This document shows positions 55,042-61,484 of a stretch of 61,484 nt of DNA, piece after piece (position 1 is the stretch's first letter; every line of letters begins with the position of its first letter). The translations under genes and the position numbers were made by a program. The notes beneath the pieces are model-generated. The model was not told the DNA's origin. It searched no databases and worked only from the letters and a program-made list of their open reading frames with translations. Location: contig NZ_LIPP01000026.1 of the NCBI RefSeq assembly GCF_001418335.1, positions 1-61,484 of the forward strand, in the 5' to 3' direction. The stretch comes from Streptomyces aurantiacus (GTDB taxonomy: Bacteria; Actinomycetota; Actinomycetes; Streptomycetales; Streptomycetaceae).

Positions 55042-56439
55042 CTAGATCACCAGTGACAGCAGCATGATCAGGCCTCCGGCGACCACCGAGATGATGGTCT
55101 CCATGACCGACCACGTCTTGATGGTCTGGCCGACGCTCAGGCCGAAGTACTCCTTGACCAGCCAGAACCCGGCGTCGTTCACATGGCTGAAGAACAGCGA
55201 ACCGGCACCGATCGCGAGGACGAGCAGCGCGGCGTGCGTGGTCGACATGTCGGCCGCCAGCGGGGCCACGAGACCGGCCGCCGAGATGGTGGCGACGGTC
55301 GCGGAACCGGTCGCGAGCCGGATCGCCACCGCGATCAGCCAGGCGAGCAGCAGCGCGGGGATCGACCAGTCCTCGGAGATGTCCAGGATCATCTGGCCCA
55401 CGCCGGAGTCGATCAGCGTCTGCTTGAAGCCGCCGCCCGCGCCGACGATCAGCAGGATGCCGGCGATCGGGGCGAGGGACTTCTCGACGGTCGAGGAGAT
55501 CCGGTCCTTGGTGAACCCGGCCGCCCGGCCGAGGGTGAAGATGGCGACGAGTACCGCCGCGAGCAGGGCGATCAGCGGCGAGCCGATCACGTCGAAGACA
55601 CGCTGCACCATGTGCTCGGGGTCGTCGACGACGATGTCCACCAGCGCCTTGGCCAGCATCAGCACGACCGGCAGCAGCACGGTGGCGATGGTGACGCCGA
55701 AGCCGGGGCGCTTCTCCAGGTCCTCGGAGGCGCGCTGCGGGATCATCTTCTCCGGCGCCGGGACGTCCACCCAGCGGGCCGCGTACTTCGAGAAGACCGG
55801 TCCTGCGATGATCACGGTCGGCACGGCGACGAGGATGCCGAGGGCGAGGGTGACTCCGAGGTTCGCGTCGACCGCGTCGATCGCGACCAGCGGGCCGGGG
55901 TGCGGCGGGATCAGCCCGTGCATCACGGACAGGCCCGCGAGCGCCGGGATGCCGATGCGCATCAGCGAGTAGTTGCCGCGCTTGGCCACCATCAGGACGA
56001 CCGGGATCAGCAGCACGATGCCGACCTCGAAGAAGAGCGGCAGTCCGATCACCGAGGCGATCAGCACCATCGCCCAGGGCATGTACCGCCCGCCCGCCTT
56101 GGCGAGGATCGTGTCGACGATCTGGTCGGCGCCGCCGGAGTCCGCGAGCAGTTTGCCGAGGATCGCGCCGAGCGCGATCAGCACGCCCACGCCGGCGACG
56201 GTCGAGCCGAGACCGGCGGAGAAACTGGTGATCGCCTTGTCGAGCGGGGCTCCGGCGAAGGCACCCAGCGCCAGCGACCCGATGGTCAGCGCGAGAAAGG
56301 CGTGGAGCCTGAACTTGGTGATGAGCAGGACGATGACGGCGATGCCCGCCAGAACGGCGATGCCCAGCTGAGCGTGGCCCGCCGAGGTGATCGGCTCGAC
56401 GGGATCCGCTGCCAGCATCTCGACGCTGAGTCTGGTCAC
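55042..56439 (-). CDS. gntP: Gluconate:H+ symporter, GntP family
   Basis: 465 residues, GTG start after aaggaaaa. Twelve to fourteen hydrophobic segments. Family hallmarks: GVGVLIALGAILGKLLADSG, VIGLPLFFEVGIVLLIPVVL, MHGLIPPHPGPLVAIDAVDA, LAWLIAVAIRLATGSATVAT and LFFSHVNDAGFWLVKEYFGL. Imports gluconate or a related sugar acid. Sits between gntK (upstream) and idnO. Confidence 0.95.
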   Translation of the reverse strand: MTRLSVEMLAADPVEPITSAGHAQLGIAVLAGIAVIVLLITKFRLHAFLALTIGSLALGAFAGAPLDKAITSFSAGLGSTVAGVGVLIALGAILGKLLADSGGADQIVDTILAKAGGRYMPWAMVLIASVIGLPLFFEVGIVLLIPVVLMVAKRGNYSLMRIGIPALAGLSVMHGLIPPHPGPLVAIDAVDANLGVTLALGILVAVPTVIIAGPVFSKYAARWVDVPAPEKMIPQRASEDLEKRPGFGVTIATVLLPVVLMLAKALVDIVVDDPEHMVQRVFDVIGSPLIALLAAVLVAIFTLGRAAGFTKDRISSTVEKSLAPIAGILLIVGAGGGFKQTLIDSGVGQMILDISEDWSIPALLLAWLIAVAIRLATGSATVATISAAGLVAPLAADMSTTHAALLVLAIGAGSLFFSHVNDAGFWLVKEYFGLSVGQTIKTWSVMETIISVVAGGLIMLLSLVI

Positions 56440-56533
56440 GGTGCTTTTCCTTGCGTGGGAGGAGGGGAGAGTGTGTGGGGACTACCGGGGACTACCCAGG
56501 GCGACCGGAGCTGTGGGAGCTGCTACCCCTGTG

Positions 56534-57043
56534 CTATTCGGTGAGGCCGTGCAGTGCGGACACGGCTCGGTCGGTGATCTCGTCGGGGCTGCCGGTGACG
56601 TCCACGGCGACACCCGTCTCGTCCGCCTGGAGCGGCTGGAGGGTGGCGAACTGGGAGTCGAGGAGCGCCGTGGGCATGAAGTGGCCCTGGCGGTGCGCCA
56701 TCCGGTCCTCGATGAGCGCCCGGTCACCGGTGAGGTGGACGAAGACGACGTCGGGAGCGGCCGACCTGATCCGGTCCCGGTAGGCGCGCTTCAGCGCGGA
56801 GCTGCTGACCACGCCGCCGAGCCCGGCCCGCCCGTGGGCCCAGGCGCCGATGGCTTCCAGCCAGGGCCACCGGTCCTCGTCCGTGAGCGGGGTACCGGCC
56901 GTCATCTTGGCGATGTTGGCCTCGGGGTGGAAGTCGTCACCCTCGGCGTAGGGAACGCCGAGCCGGCTTGCGAGCAGGGGCCCGATGGTGGTCTTGCCCG
57001 TGCCGGCCACACCCATGACCACGACGACGTGGGGGGTACTCAT
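56534..57043 (-). CDS. gntK: Gluconokinase
   Basis: 169 residues. Walker A GVAGTGKTT (11-19) in VVVVMGVAGTGKTTIGPLLA. Family signatures GVPYAEGDDFHPEANIAKMT and GTPLTDEDRWPWLEAIGAWA, GVVSSSALKRAYRDRIR, and MAHRQGHFMPTALLDSQFAT with LQPLQADETG. Phosphorylates gluconate to 6-phosphogluconate for the pentose phosphate or Entner-Doudoroff routes. First gene of the minus-strand operon and divergent from gntR. Confidence 0.96.
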   Translation of the reverse strand: MSTPHVVVVMGVAGTGKTTIGPLLASRLGVPYAEGDDFHPEANIAKMTAGTPLTDEDRWPWLEAIGAWAHGRAGLGGVVSSSALKRAYRDRIRSAAPDVVFVHLTGDRALIEDRMAHRQGHFMPTALLDSQFATLQPLQADETGVAVDVTGSPDEITDRAVSALHGLTE

Positions 57044-57116
57044 TGCTGCCTCGCTGTCTTCTTCGACATCGGATGAACGTCAGGTGCCGCATCCGTCACG
57101 CCACTGAAACTCATAG

Positions 57117-57157
57117 GTCAGATGAATTCAAGAGTCTGTGACGTATAAGTCTGACTT
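57117..57157. promoter_or_regulatory. GntR operator region between gntK and gntR
   Basis: Perfect 11-bp palindrome AAGTC-T-GACTT (57147-57157). Upstream half-sites GTCAGA (57117-57122) and AGTCTG complete a multi-site region as expected for FadR-type gluconate repressors. Confidence 0.6.
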
Positions 57158-57191
57158 TTTGTTCCGTCTCTCCGCCTCGTACCCTGACCTC

Positions 57192-57899
57192 ATGAGCACA
57201 TCGGGCCGGGGGCTGCACGGCCGTGTACTGGAGAGCCTCGGTCCATCGATCACCGCGGGCGAGTACCCCCCGGGCAGCGTCTTGCGCACCGACGAGCTGG
57301 CGCAGCGTTTCGAGGTGTCACGGTCCGTGATGCGGGAGGCCGTACGGGTCCTGGAGTCGATGCACCTGGTCGAGTCCCGCCGCCGGGTCGGCGTGACCGT
57401 ACGCCCCGCGAACGAGTGGAACGTGTACGACCCCCAGGTCATCCGGTGGCGGCTGGCGGGCGCCGACCGCCCGCGGCAACTGCGCTCGCTGACCGTGCTG
57501 CGCTGCGCCGTCGAGCCCGTCGCGGCGGGGCTGGCCGCGAAGCACGCCACGGCGGAGCAGTGCGCCGAGCTCACCGAGTGTGCCCTCGGCATGGTGGCCA
57601 ATTCGCGTGGCCACAAGCTGGAGGGGTATCTCGTGCACGACATCGCGTTCCACCGGATCGTGCTGAACGCCTCCGGCAACGAGATGTTCGCCCGTCTCGG
57701 GGATGTCGTCGCCGAGGTCCTGGCGGGGCGTACCCATCACCAGGTGATGTTCGAGGACCCGGACCCGGCGGCGGTCACCCTGCACGTACAGGTAGCGGAG
57801 GCGGTTCGCGCGGGCGACGCGGTCCGGGCGGAGGCGCTGACCCGAGAGGTAGTCCTGGGAGCACTACAGGAACTGGACATTCTCAGCCCGGAGGGCTGA
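57192..57899 (+). CDS. gntR: GntR/FadR-family gluconate operon repressor
   Basis: 235 residues from ATG 57192. The winged helix (about 8-75) has GRVLESLGPSITAGEYPPGS, LRTDELAQRFEVSRSVMREA and VRVLESMHLVESRRRVGVTV. The C-terminal FCD domain has LRCAVEPVAAGLAAKHATAE, GYLVHDIAFHRIVLNASGNE and LHVQVAEAVRAGDAVRAEAL, with the metal-binding Asp/His pattern. TACCCT ends six bases before the ATG, so translation may be leaderless. Regulates the divergent gntK-gntP-idnO-idnD operon, presumably relieved by gluconate or 6-phosphogluconate. Confidence 0.93.
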   Translation: MSTSGRGLHGRVLESLGPSITAGEYPPGSVLRTDELAQRFEVSRSVMREAVRVLESMHLVESRRRVGVTVRPANEWNVYDPQVIRWRLAGADRPRQLRSLTVLRCAVEPVAAGLAAKHATAEQCAELTECALGMVANSRGHKLEGYLVHDIAFHRIVLNASGNEMFARLGDVVAEVLAGRTHHQVMFEDPDPAAVTLHVQVAEAVRAGDAVRAEALTREVVLGALQELDILSPEG

Positions 57900-57928
57900 A
57901 CGTCCAGCTTCAGCGGCGCGGTGTCTTG

Positions 57929-58060
57929 GGGGCGCGGGGAACGGCGCAATCTTTTGCTTTTAGGGGCGCGGGGAACGGCGCGAACCCTTGCTTTTTAGGG
58001 GCGCGGGGAACTGCGCAATCTTTTGTCTTCAGGGGCGCGGGGAACTGCGCGACCAGCCAC
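57929..58060 (-). repeat. Tandem array of four gcgcagttccccgcgcccct-type repeats
   Basis: Four direct copies (reverse orientation) at 57929-57947, 57962-57982, 57997-58016 and 58031-58060, period 33-35 bases, separated by T-rich spacers (cttttgctttt). The first two differ by one base (aacggcgc). Lies between convergent gntR and the YchJ gene and may end both transcripts. Confidence 0.9.
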
Positions 58061-58092
58061 ACCCGACCCGCACCCGACCCGCACCCGACCAA

Positions 58093-58533
58093 CTACCCCA
58101 CAGCGCCACCCGGTTCAGCCTCCACATACACCCACACCCCACCCACCCGCTCAAAGCGGCTGCGCTCCCACAGCGAGCCGCCGGCATAACTCGCACGGAA
58201 CGTCACCGTGCCGGTGTCATGGAAGACCGTCCCCTCCGTCGCGCCGAGGATCTCCAGCCCCGTCCAGCGCATCGCCGGATCGAGGTCCAGGCCCGCCGGC
58301 CTGGACCGGGGATGCCAGGTCCGCAGCAGGTACGCCTCGTCGAGCCGCACGAACGCGCAGTAGCGCGACCGCATCAGCGCCTCGGCCGTCGGCGCTGTGC
58401 TCTCACCCCGGTGAAACCGGCCACAACACCGCTCATACGTCTCCCCGAGACCGCAAGGGCAGGAGGGGTTGCGCGCCGAGGCGGAACGGCGCTGGTCGCG
58501 AGAGTGCGGGGTGCGTCGGGACATGCGCTCCAT
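58093..58533 (-). CDS. YchJ/UPF0225-family protein
   Basis: 146 residues (ATG 58533; Met at 58524 is an alternative). N-terminal SEC-C-like zinc motif NPSCPCGLGETYERCCGRFH (Cys-x-Cys, Cys-Cys pattern). The family core follows: TAPTAEALMRSRYCAFVRLD, EAYLLRTWHPRSRPAGLDLD, HDTGTVTFRASY and WVYVEAEPG. The length matches the family. Function unknown. Downstream is the repeat array at 57929-58060. Confidence 0.92.
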   Translation of the reverse strand: MERMSRRTPHSRDQRRSASARNPSCPCGLGETYERCCGRFHRGESTAPTAEALMRSRYCAFVRLDEAYLLRTWHPRSRPAGLDLDPAMRWTGLEILGATEGTVFHDTGTVTFRASYAGGSLWERSRFERVGGVWVYVEAEPGGAVG

Positions 58534-58895
58534 TCTGCTGCAACACGGCCTGTGGTGAATCTGTGAACCATGCGCCCCGACACGAGCACATCGTGTGCGA
58601 GCTGTGCGTGCCGCCCTTCATCGAACCTCCTTCAGGCGTGGCGTGAACATGCCTTGCAAGAGCCGCCGTCGGACCCGCACCGTGGGTCGAGCACTTGAGC
58701 ATCAGGAGTCACAAGCGTGCTGCTTGACCCCGGACGGCCGTCCGACCGGGGCACTGACGGGGGAAGCTGATGCGGTGCCGTGGACCGGCGTGCCGTCGCA
58801 TGCCCGGAAGTCTCCGCGCGCGCCGGACGAGACCGCCCCCTCTGCCGCCTCTTGGTGCATGTCACCCGGTGCCCGAGAACGGATGAGGAGGGGGA
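58534..58895. other. Intergenic region of 362 bases before the contractile injection system
   Basis: Divergent between the YchJ gene and the sheath gene. It holds a GC-rich imperfect palindrome (58728-58751, CCCCGG...CCGGGG). A gaggagggg ribosome site lies at its right end. No convincing gene or promoter hexamers were identified; the injection-system promoter is presumably here. Confidence 0.4.
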
Positions 58896-60761
58896 ATGCC
58901 GATGAACGCGGTGAACACTGCCAGGCCGACGTATCCCGGCGTCTACGTCGAAGAACTTCCCAGCAGCGCACGGACCATCTCGACCGTCACCACCTCGGTG
59001 ACCGCCTTCGTGGGACACACCCGGCGCGGACCGCTGAACGAGCCGGTACGCGTCACGAGCTTCACCGAGTTCGAGCGCCGCTTCGGGGGCCTGAGCTCGC
59101 GGAGCGCAGTCGGCTACGCGGCGCACCAGTTCTTCGGCAACGGCGGCACGGTCGCCGTGATCGTCCGCGTCGCCAGGTCGGGCAGCGGCAGGGCCGCCTG
59201 CGTCACCCTGGAGTCCACCGAGGGCCACAGCGAGAGCGCAGTTCTCGAAGTGCACGCCAAGGAACCCGGGGGGTGGGGCAACGGCCTGCGCGTCGCCGTC
59301 GACTACGACACGCCCCGCCCGGACGACACCTTCAACCTGCGGGTCTACGACGCCAAGGGCGCGGCCCGCGAGAGCTTCACCGGTCTGTCCATGGACGCCT
59401 CGCACGGCCGGCACGCGCCGACCGTGATCAACGCGGGGTCACGGCTCATCCGTGTCGAGGCCGTGGGCGAGGGCCGGCCCGACCCGTCCGGCACCGTTTC
59501 CAAGCCGTTCGGGCACGAACTGCCCAACCTGGCCGTCGACCTGACCGTCAAGATCGGCGAGGTCGAGCGCGAGTTCACGCTCCACGACCCCGACTGCGAC
59601 GGCGAAGCCCCCTCCACCGTGACCGAGCTGGCGCTGCTCCTCGAACGCAAGCTGCGGGCCCTGCCCGACGCGCCGGGCAGGCACGCCTTCGCGGGCGCCG
59701 AGGTCACCGCCTTCGGCAGGCGCCTCCAGGTCGTCGCGGGCTCCACCGACCCCGAGGACGTCGTCCGCTTCGTCGGCGAGTGCGCCAACGACCTGGGCCT
59801 GGAGGCCTCCGTCAACCCGCCCGTCTTCCCCCTGGAGGGCGGCGAGGACGGCGAGGCCCCCGGACCCGGCGACCTCATCGGCAGCGAGGCCGACAAGACC
59901 GGCATCCAGGCGCTGCGCGACGTCGAGGACGTCAATCTCCTCGTCCTGCCCGAACTCGCGGCGTACGAGTCGACCGACGACGCGGTCACGGTCGTCTCCG
60001 CGGCTCAGCGGCTCTGCGAGGAGCGGCGGATCTTCCTGCTCGTCGACGCGCCCGGCACCTGGGTCAGCGTGGACACCGCCCGCGCCGGGCTCGCGGCCTT
60101 CGACGCGGTCCGCGGCAACCACGCCGGCCTGTACTTCCCGCACCTCCAGCTCACCGACCCGCTCACCGGACGGCTGCGTGCCTTCCCGCCGTCGGGCGCC
60201 GTCGCGGGGGTCTACGCGCGCACGGACTCCGAGCGCGGCGTGTGGAAGGCGCCGGCCGGCACCGAGGCACGGCTCGCGGGAGTCCACTCGCTCACGGTCG
60301 CTCTCACCGACCGCGAGACCGGACTGCTCAACCCGCTCGGCGTCAACTGCCTGCGCACCATGCCGATGGTGGGCCCGCTCGTGTGGGGGGCGCGCACCCT
60401 TGAGGGCTCCGACGCGCTCGACAGCGAGTGGAAGTACGTGCCCGTACGGCGGCTCGCCCTGCACGTCGAGGAGAGCCTGCGACGCGGCCTGCAGTGGGTC
60501 GTGTTCGAGCCCAACGACGAGAACCTGTGGCAGCAGATCCGCCTCGGCGCCTCCTCGTACCTGCACACGCTCTTCCGTCAGGGCGCCTTCAAGGGCGGCA
60601 CACCGCGCGAGGCGTACTTCGTCAAGTGCGACCGCGACACCACGACGGACGAGGACATCGCGAACGGCGTCGTGAACGTGCTGGTCGGCTTCGCACCGGT
60701 GCGGCCCGCCGAGTTCGTGATCGTCAGCATCCAGCAGACGTCCGGTCAGTTCGAGCTCTAG
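58896..60761 (+). CDS. Phage-tail-like sheath protein of a contractile injection system
   Basis: 621 residues (ATG 58896; 58902 has better spacing from the ribosome site). N-terminal sheath motif RPTYPGVYVEELPSSARTIS and TSVTAFVGHTRRGPLNEPVR, GYAAHQFFGNGGTVAVIVRV. A variable middle domain spans about 150-330. The C-terminal conserved domain has VNLLVLPELAAYESTDDAVT, RIFLLVDAPGTWVSVDTARA, YFPHLQLTDPLTGRLRAFPP and RRGLQWVVFEPNDENLWQQI followed by RLGASSYLHTLFRQGAF. It polymerises around the inner tube and contracts. The absence of phage genes nearby and the streptomycete context point to the CIS type rather than a prophage. Confidence 0.95.
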   Translation: MPMNAVNTARPTYPGVYVEELPSSARTISTVTTSVTAFVGHTRRGPLNEPVRVTSFTEFERRFGGLSSRSAVGYAAHQFFGNGGTVAVIVRVARSGSGRAACVTLESTEGHSESAVLEVHAKEPGGWGNGLRVAVDYDTPRPDDTFNLRVYDAKGAARESFTGLSMDASHGRHAPTVINAGSRLIRVEAVGEGRPDPSGTVSKPFGHELPNLAVDLTVKIGEVEREFTLHDPDCDGEAPSTVTELALLLERKLRALPDAPGRHAFAGAEVTAFGRRLQVVAGSTDPEDVVRFVGECANDLGLEASVNPPVFPLEGGEDGEAPGPGDLIGSEADKTGIQALRDVEDVNLLVLPELAAYESTDDAVTVVSAAQRLCEERRIFLLVDAPGTWVSVDTARAGLAAFDAVRGNHAGLYFPHLQLTDPLTGRLRAFPPSGAVAGVYARTDSERGVWKAPAGTEARLAGVHSLTVALTDRETGLLNPLGVNCLRTMPMVGPLVWGARTLEGSDALDSEWKYVPVRRLALHVEESLRRGLQWVVFEPNDENLWQQIRLGASSYLHTLFRQGAFKGGTPREAYFVKCDRDTTTDEDIANGVVNVLVGFAPVRPAEFVIVSIQQTSGQFEL

Positions 60762-60806
60762 GACCTTCGAGCCTTTGGCCCGACGAGGAGAACGTGAAGG
60801 AAACCG

Positions 60807-61331
60807 ATGGCTGAGTTCACTGTCAACGCCCAGCGTTTCGACCCCTACAAGAACTTCAAGTTCCTCGTGCTGTGGGACGGTCGTACGGTCGCGGGCATCA
60901 GCAAGATCAGTCCGCTGAAGCGGACCACCGAGGTCGTCAAGCACCGGCACGGCGGCGACCCCAGCTCGCCGCGCAAGTCGCCGGGGCGCTCCGAGTTCGA
61001 GGGCGTCACGCTGGAGCGCGGGGTCACGCACGACCCCGAGTTCGACCGCTGGGCCAACAAGGTCTGGCAGGTCGGGGCCGGCCTCGGCGCCGAGGTGTCC
61101 CTCGCCGACTTCCGCAAGGACATCGTGATCCAGGTCCTCAACGAGGCCGGGCAGGTGGCCGTCTCGCACAAGCTCTACCGCACCTGGCCCAGCGAGTACC
61201 AGGTGCTCGGCGAACTGGACGCCAACGCCAACGCGGTGGCCATCCAGTCGCTGAAGCTGGAGTGCGAGGGCTGGGAGCGGGACTACGAGGTGCCCGAGCC
61301 GGAGGAGCCCTCGTTCCTCAACCCCGCCTGA
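60807..61331 (+). CDS. Phage-tail-like tube protein of the contractile injection system
   Basis: 174 residues, 45 bases after the sheath gene. The T4 gp19-like tube family is recognised by FDPYKNFKFLVLWDGRTVAG, ISKISPLKRTTEVVKHRHGG, SEFEGVTLERGVTHDPEFDR and the C-terminal YRTWPSEYQVLGELDANANA followed by VAIQSLKLECEGWERDYEV. Forms stacked hexameric rings inside the sheath. The length is normal. Operon partner of the sheath gene. Confidence 0.95.
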   Translation: MAEFTVNAQRFDPYKNFKFLVLWDGRTVAGISKISPLKRTTEVVKHRHGGDPSSPRKSPGRSEFEGVTLERGVTHDPEFDRWANKVWQVGAGLGAEVSLADFRKDIVIQVLNEAGQVAVSHKLYRTWPSEYQVLGELDANANAVAIQSLKLECEGWERDYEVPEPEEPSFLNPA

Positions 61332-61424
61332 CCGACCGTGAGTTGAGCGGCACCAGGGGGGCCGCGGAGGCAGCGGGGCCGGGACGGGACGGCAACAGCA
61401 ACGGGAGCAGGAGCGGGAACGGTC

Positions 61425-61484
61425 ATGACGAACACTCGGGCGGCCGACCTACGCACCACCTGGGAGGCCGGGCTCGCCCAGGCC
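61425..61484 (+). CDS. Next gene of the contractile injection system cluster (5' end only)
   Basis: Twenty codons (MTNTRAADLRTTWEAGLAQA) in frame to the right edge, with an aggag site upstream at 61408-61412. Too short to classify. Placed directly after the tube gene, so presumably a structural or accessory part of the same machine. Confidence 0.6.
   Translation, partial: MTNTRAADLRTTWEAGLAQA

Noticed and set aside
57929..58060. CRISPR array
   Set aside because: The four repeats are about 20 bp with near-identical T-rich 13-15 bp spacers, belong to a dispersed intergenic family, and no cas genes are present.
58896..61484. Prophage
   Set aside because: Only sheath and tube genes are visible, with no integrase, capsid, terminase or attachment site, and the arrangement fits a streptomycete contractile injection system. 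The right flank is needed for certainty.

Overview
The window is chromosomal DNA of a Streptomyces-type actinomycete. The evidence is very high G+C with G/C-biased third codon positions, frequent GTG starts, ATGA/GTGA overlaps between consecutive genes, several probable leaderless promoters (TANNNT, six or seven bases, then the start codon), the streptomycete intergenic repeat built around gcgcagttccccgcgcccct, and typical families (SigK/RskA-like pair, SalK-like protein, MsiK-like ATPase, an extracellular contractile injection system). I see no tRNA, rRNA, CRISPR array, transposase or integrase. About 56 genes are supported.

Layout. 1-6.4 kb: a minus-strand operon for a secreted DUF4331 protein, a membrane-anchored TPR protein and a His-rich NicO-family Ni/Co transporter (cut by the left edge), divergent from an ECF sigma factor and its RskA-like anti-sigma factor. 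Both divergent promoters carry the same ECF-like motif. 6.4-9.2 kb: a CoA-transferase remnant and a DrrAB-type ABC exporter with a divergent TetR regulator. 9.3-13.0 kb: an orphan type ISP C-terminal-like protein, a GntR regulator and homogentisate dioxygenase. 13.2-21.6 kb: lipoprotein, TetR, molybdopterin oxidoreductase, CitMHS transporter, MFS transporter and an orphan sugar-ABC ATPase. 21.9-30.7 kb: aldehyde and alcohol dehydrogenases, DMT exporter, ArsR, TetR/acyl-CoA dehydrogenase pair, YiaA-like protein, TetR, MaoC hydratase and SoxR. 31-38.2 kb: two unknown proteins, a secreted penicillin-acylase-family enzyme, an alpha/beta hydrolase and a NamZ-like secreted muramidase. 38.4-46.2 kb: SDR, acyl-CoA ligase and TetR; PEBP protein; GntR; SalK-like protein; acyl-CoA dehydrogenase with a phosphotransferase (ACAD10/11-like pair). 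46.4-53.0 kb: two DUF202 proteins, NUDIX hydrolase, DMT protein, FAD dehydrogenase, sulfite-oxidase-like protein with cytochrome b, class A beta-lactamase. 53.0-57.9 kb: gluconate/idonate catabolism (idnD, idnO, gntP, gntK, gntR). 58.1-61.5 kb: a YchJ protein, then the start of a contractile injection system (sheath, tube, next gene cut by the right edge).

How genes work together. Operator-like words tie separated genes into small regulons. The 13-base word CATACCGACCGGT lies about 45-50 bases upstream of the molybdopterin oxidoreductase, the SDR-ligase(-TetR) operon and the kinase-acyl-CoA dehydrogenase operon, which suggests one TetR-controlled acyl/hydroxyacyl-CoA route. A second, 23-bp palindrome links the TetR/acyl-CoA dehydrogenase intergenic region to the aldehyde/alcohol dehydrogenase operon 5 kb away. 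The most promising candidate for an undescribed system is the ECF-sigma-controlled DUF4331-TPR-NicO envelope/metal operon; the kinase-ACAD pair is second.

Limits: all functions come from reading translated sequence and remembered family features. No alignment or structure prediction was run.
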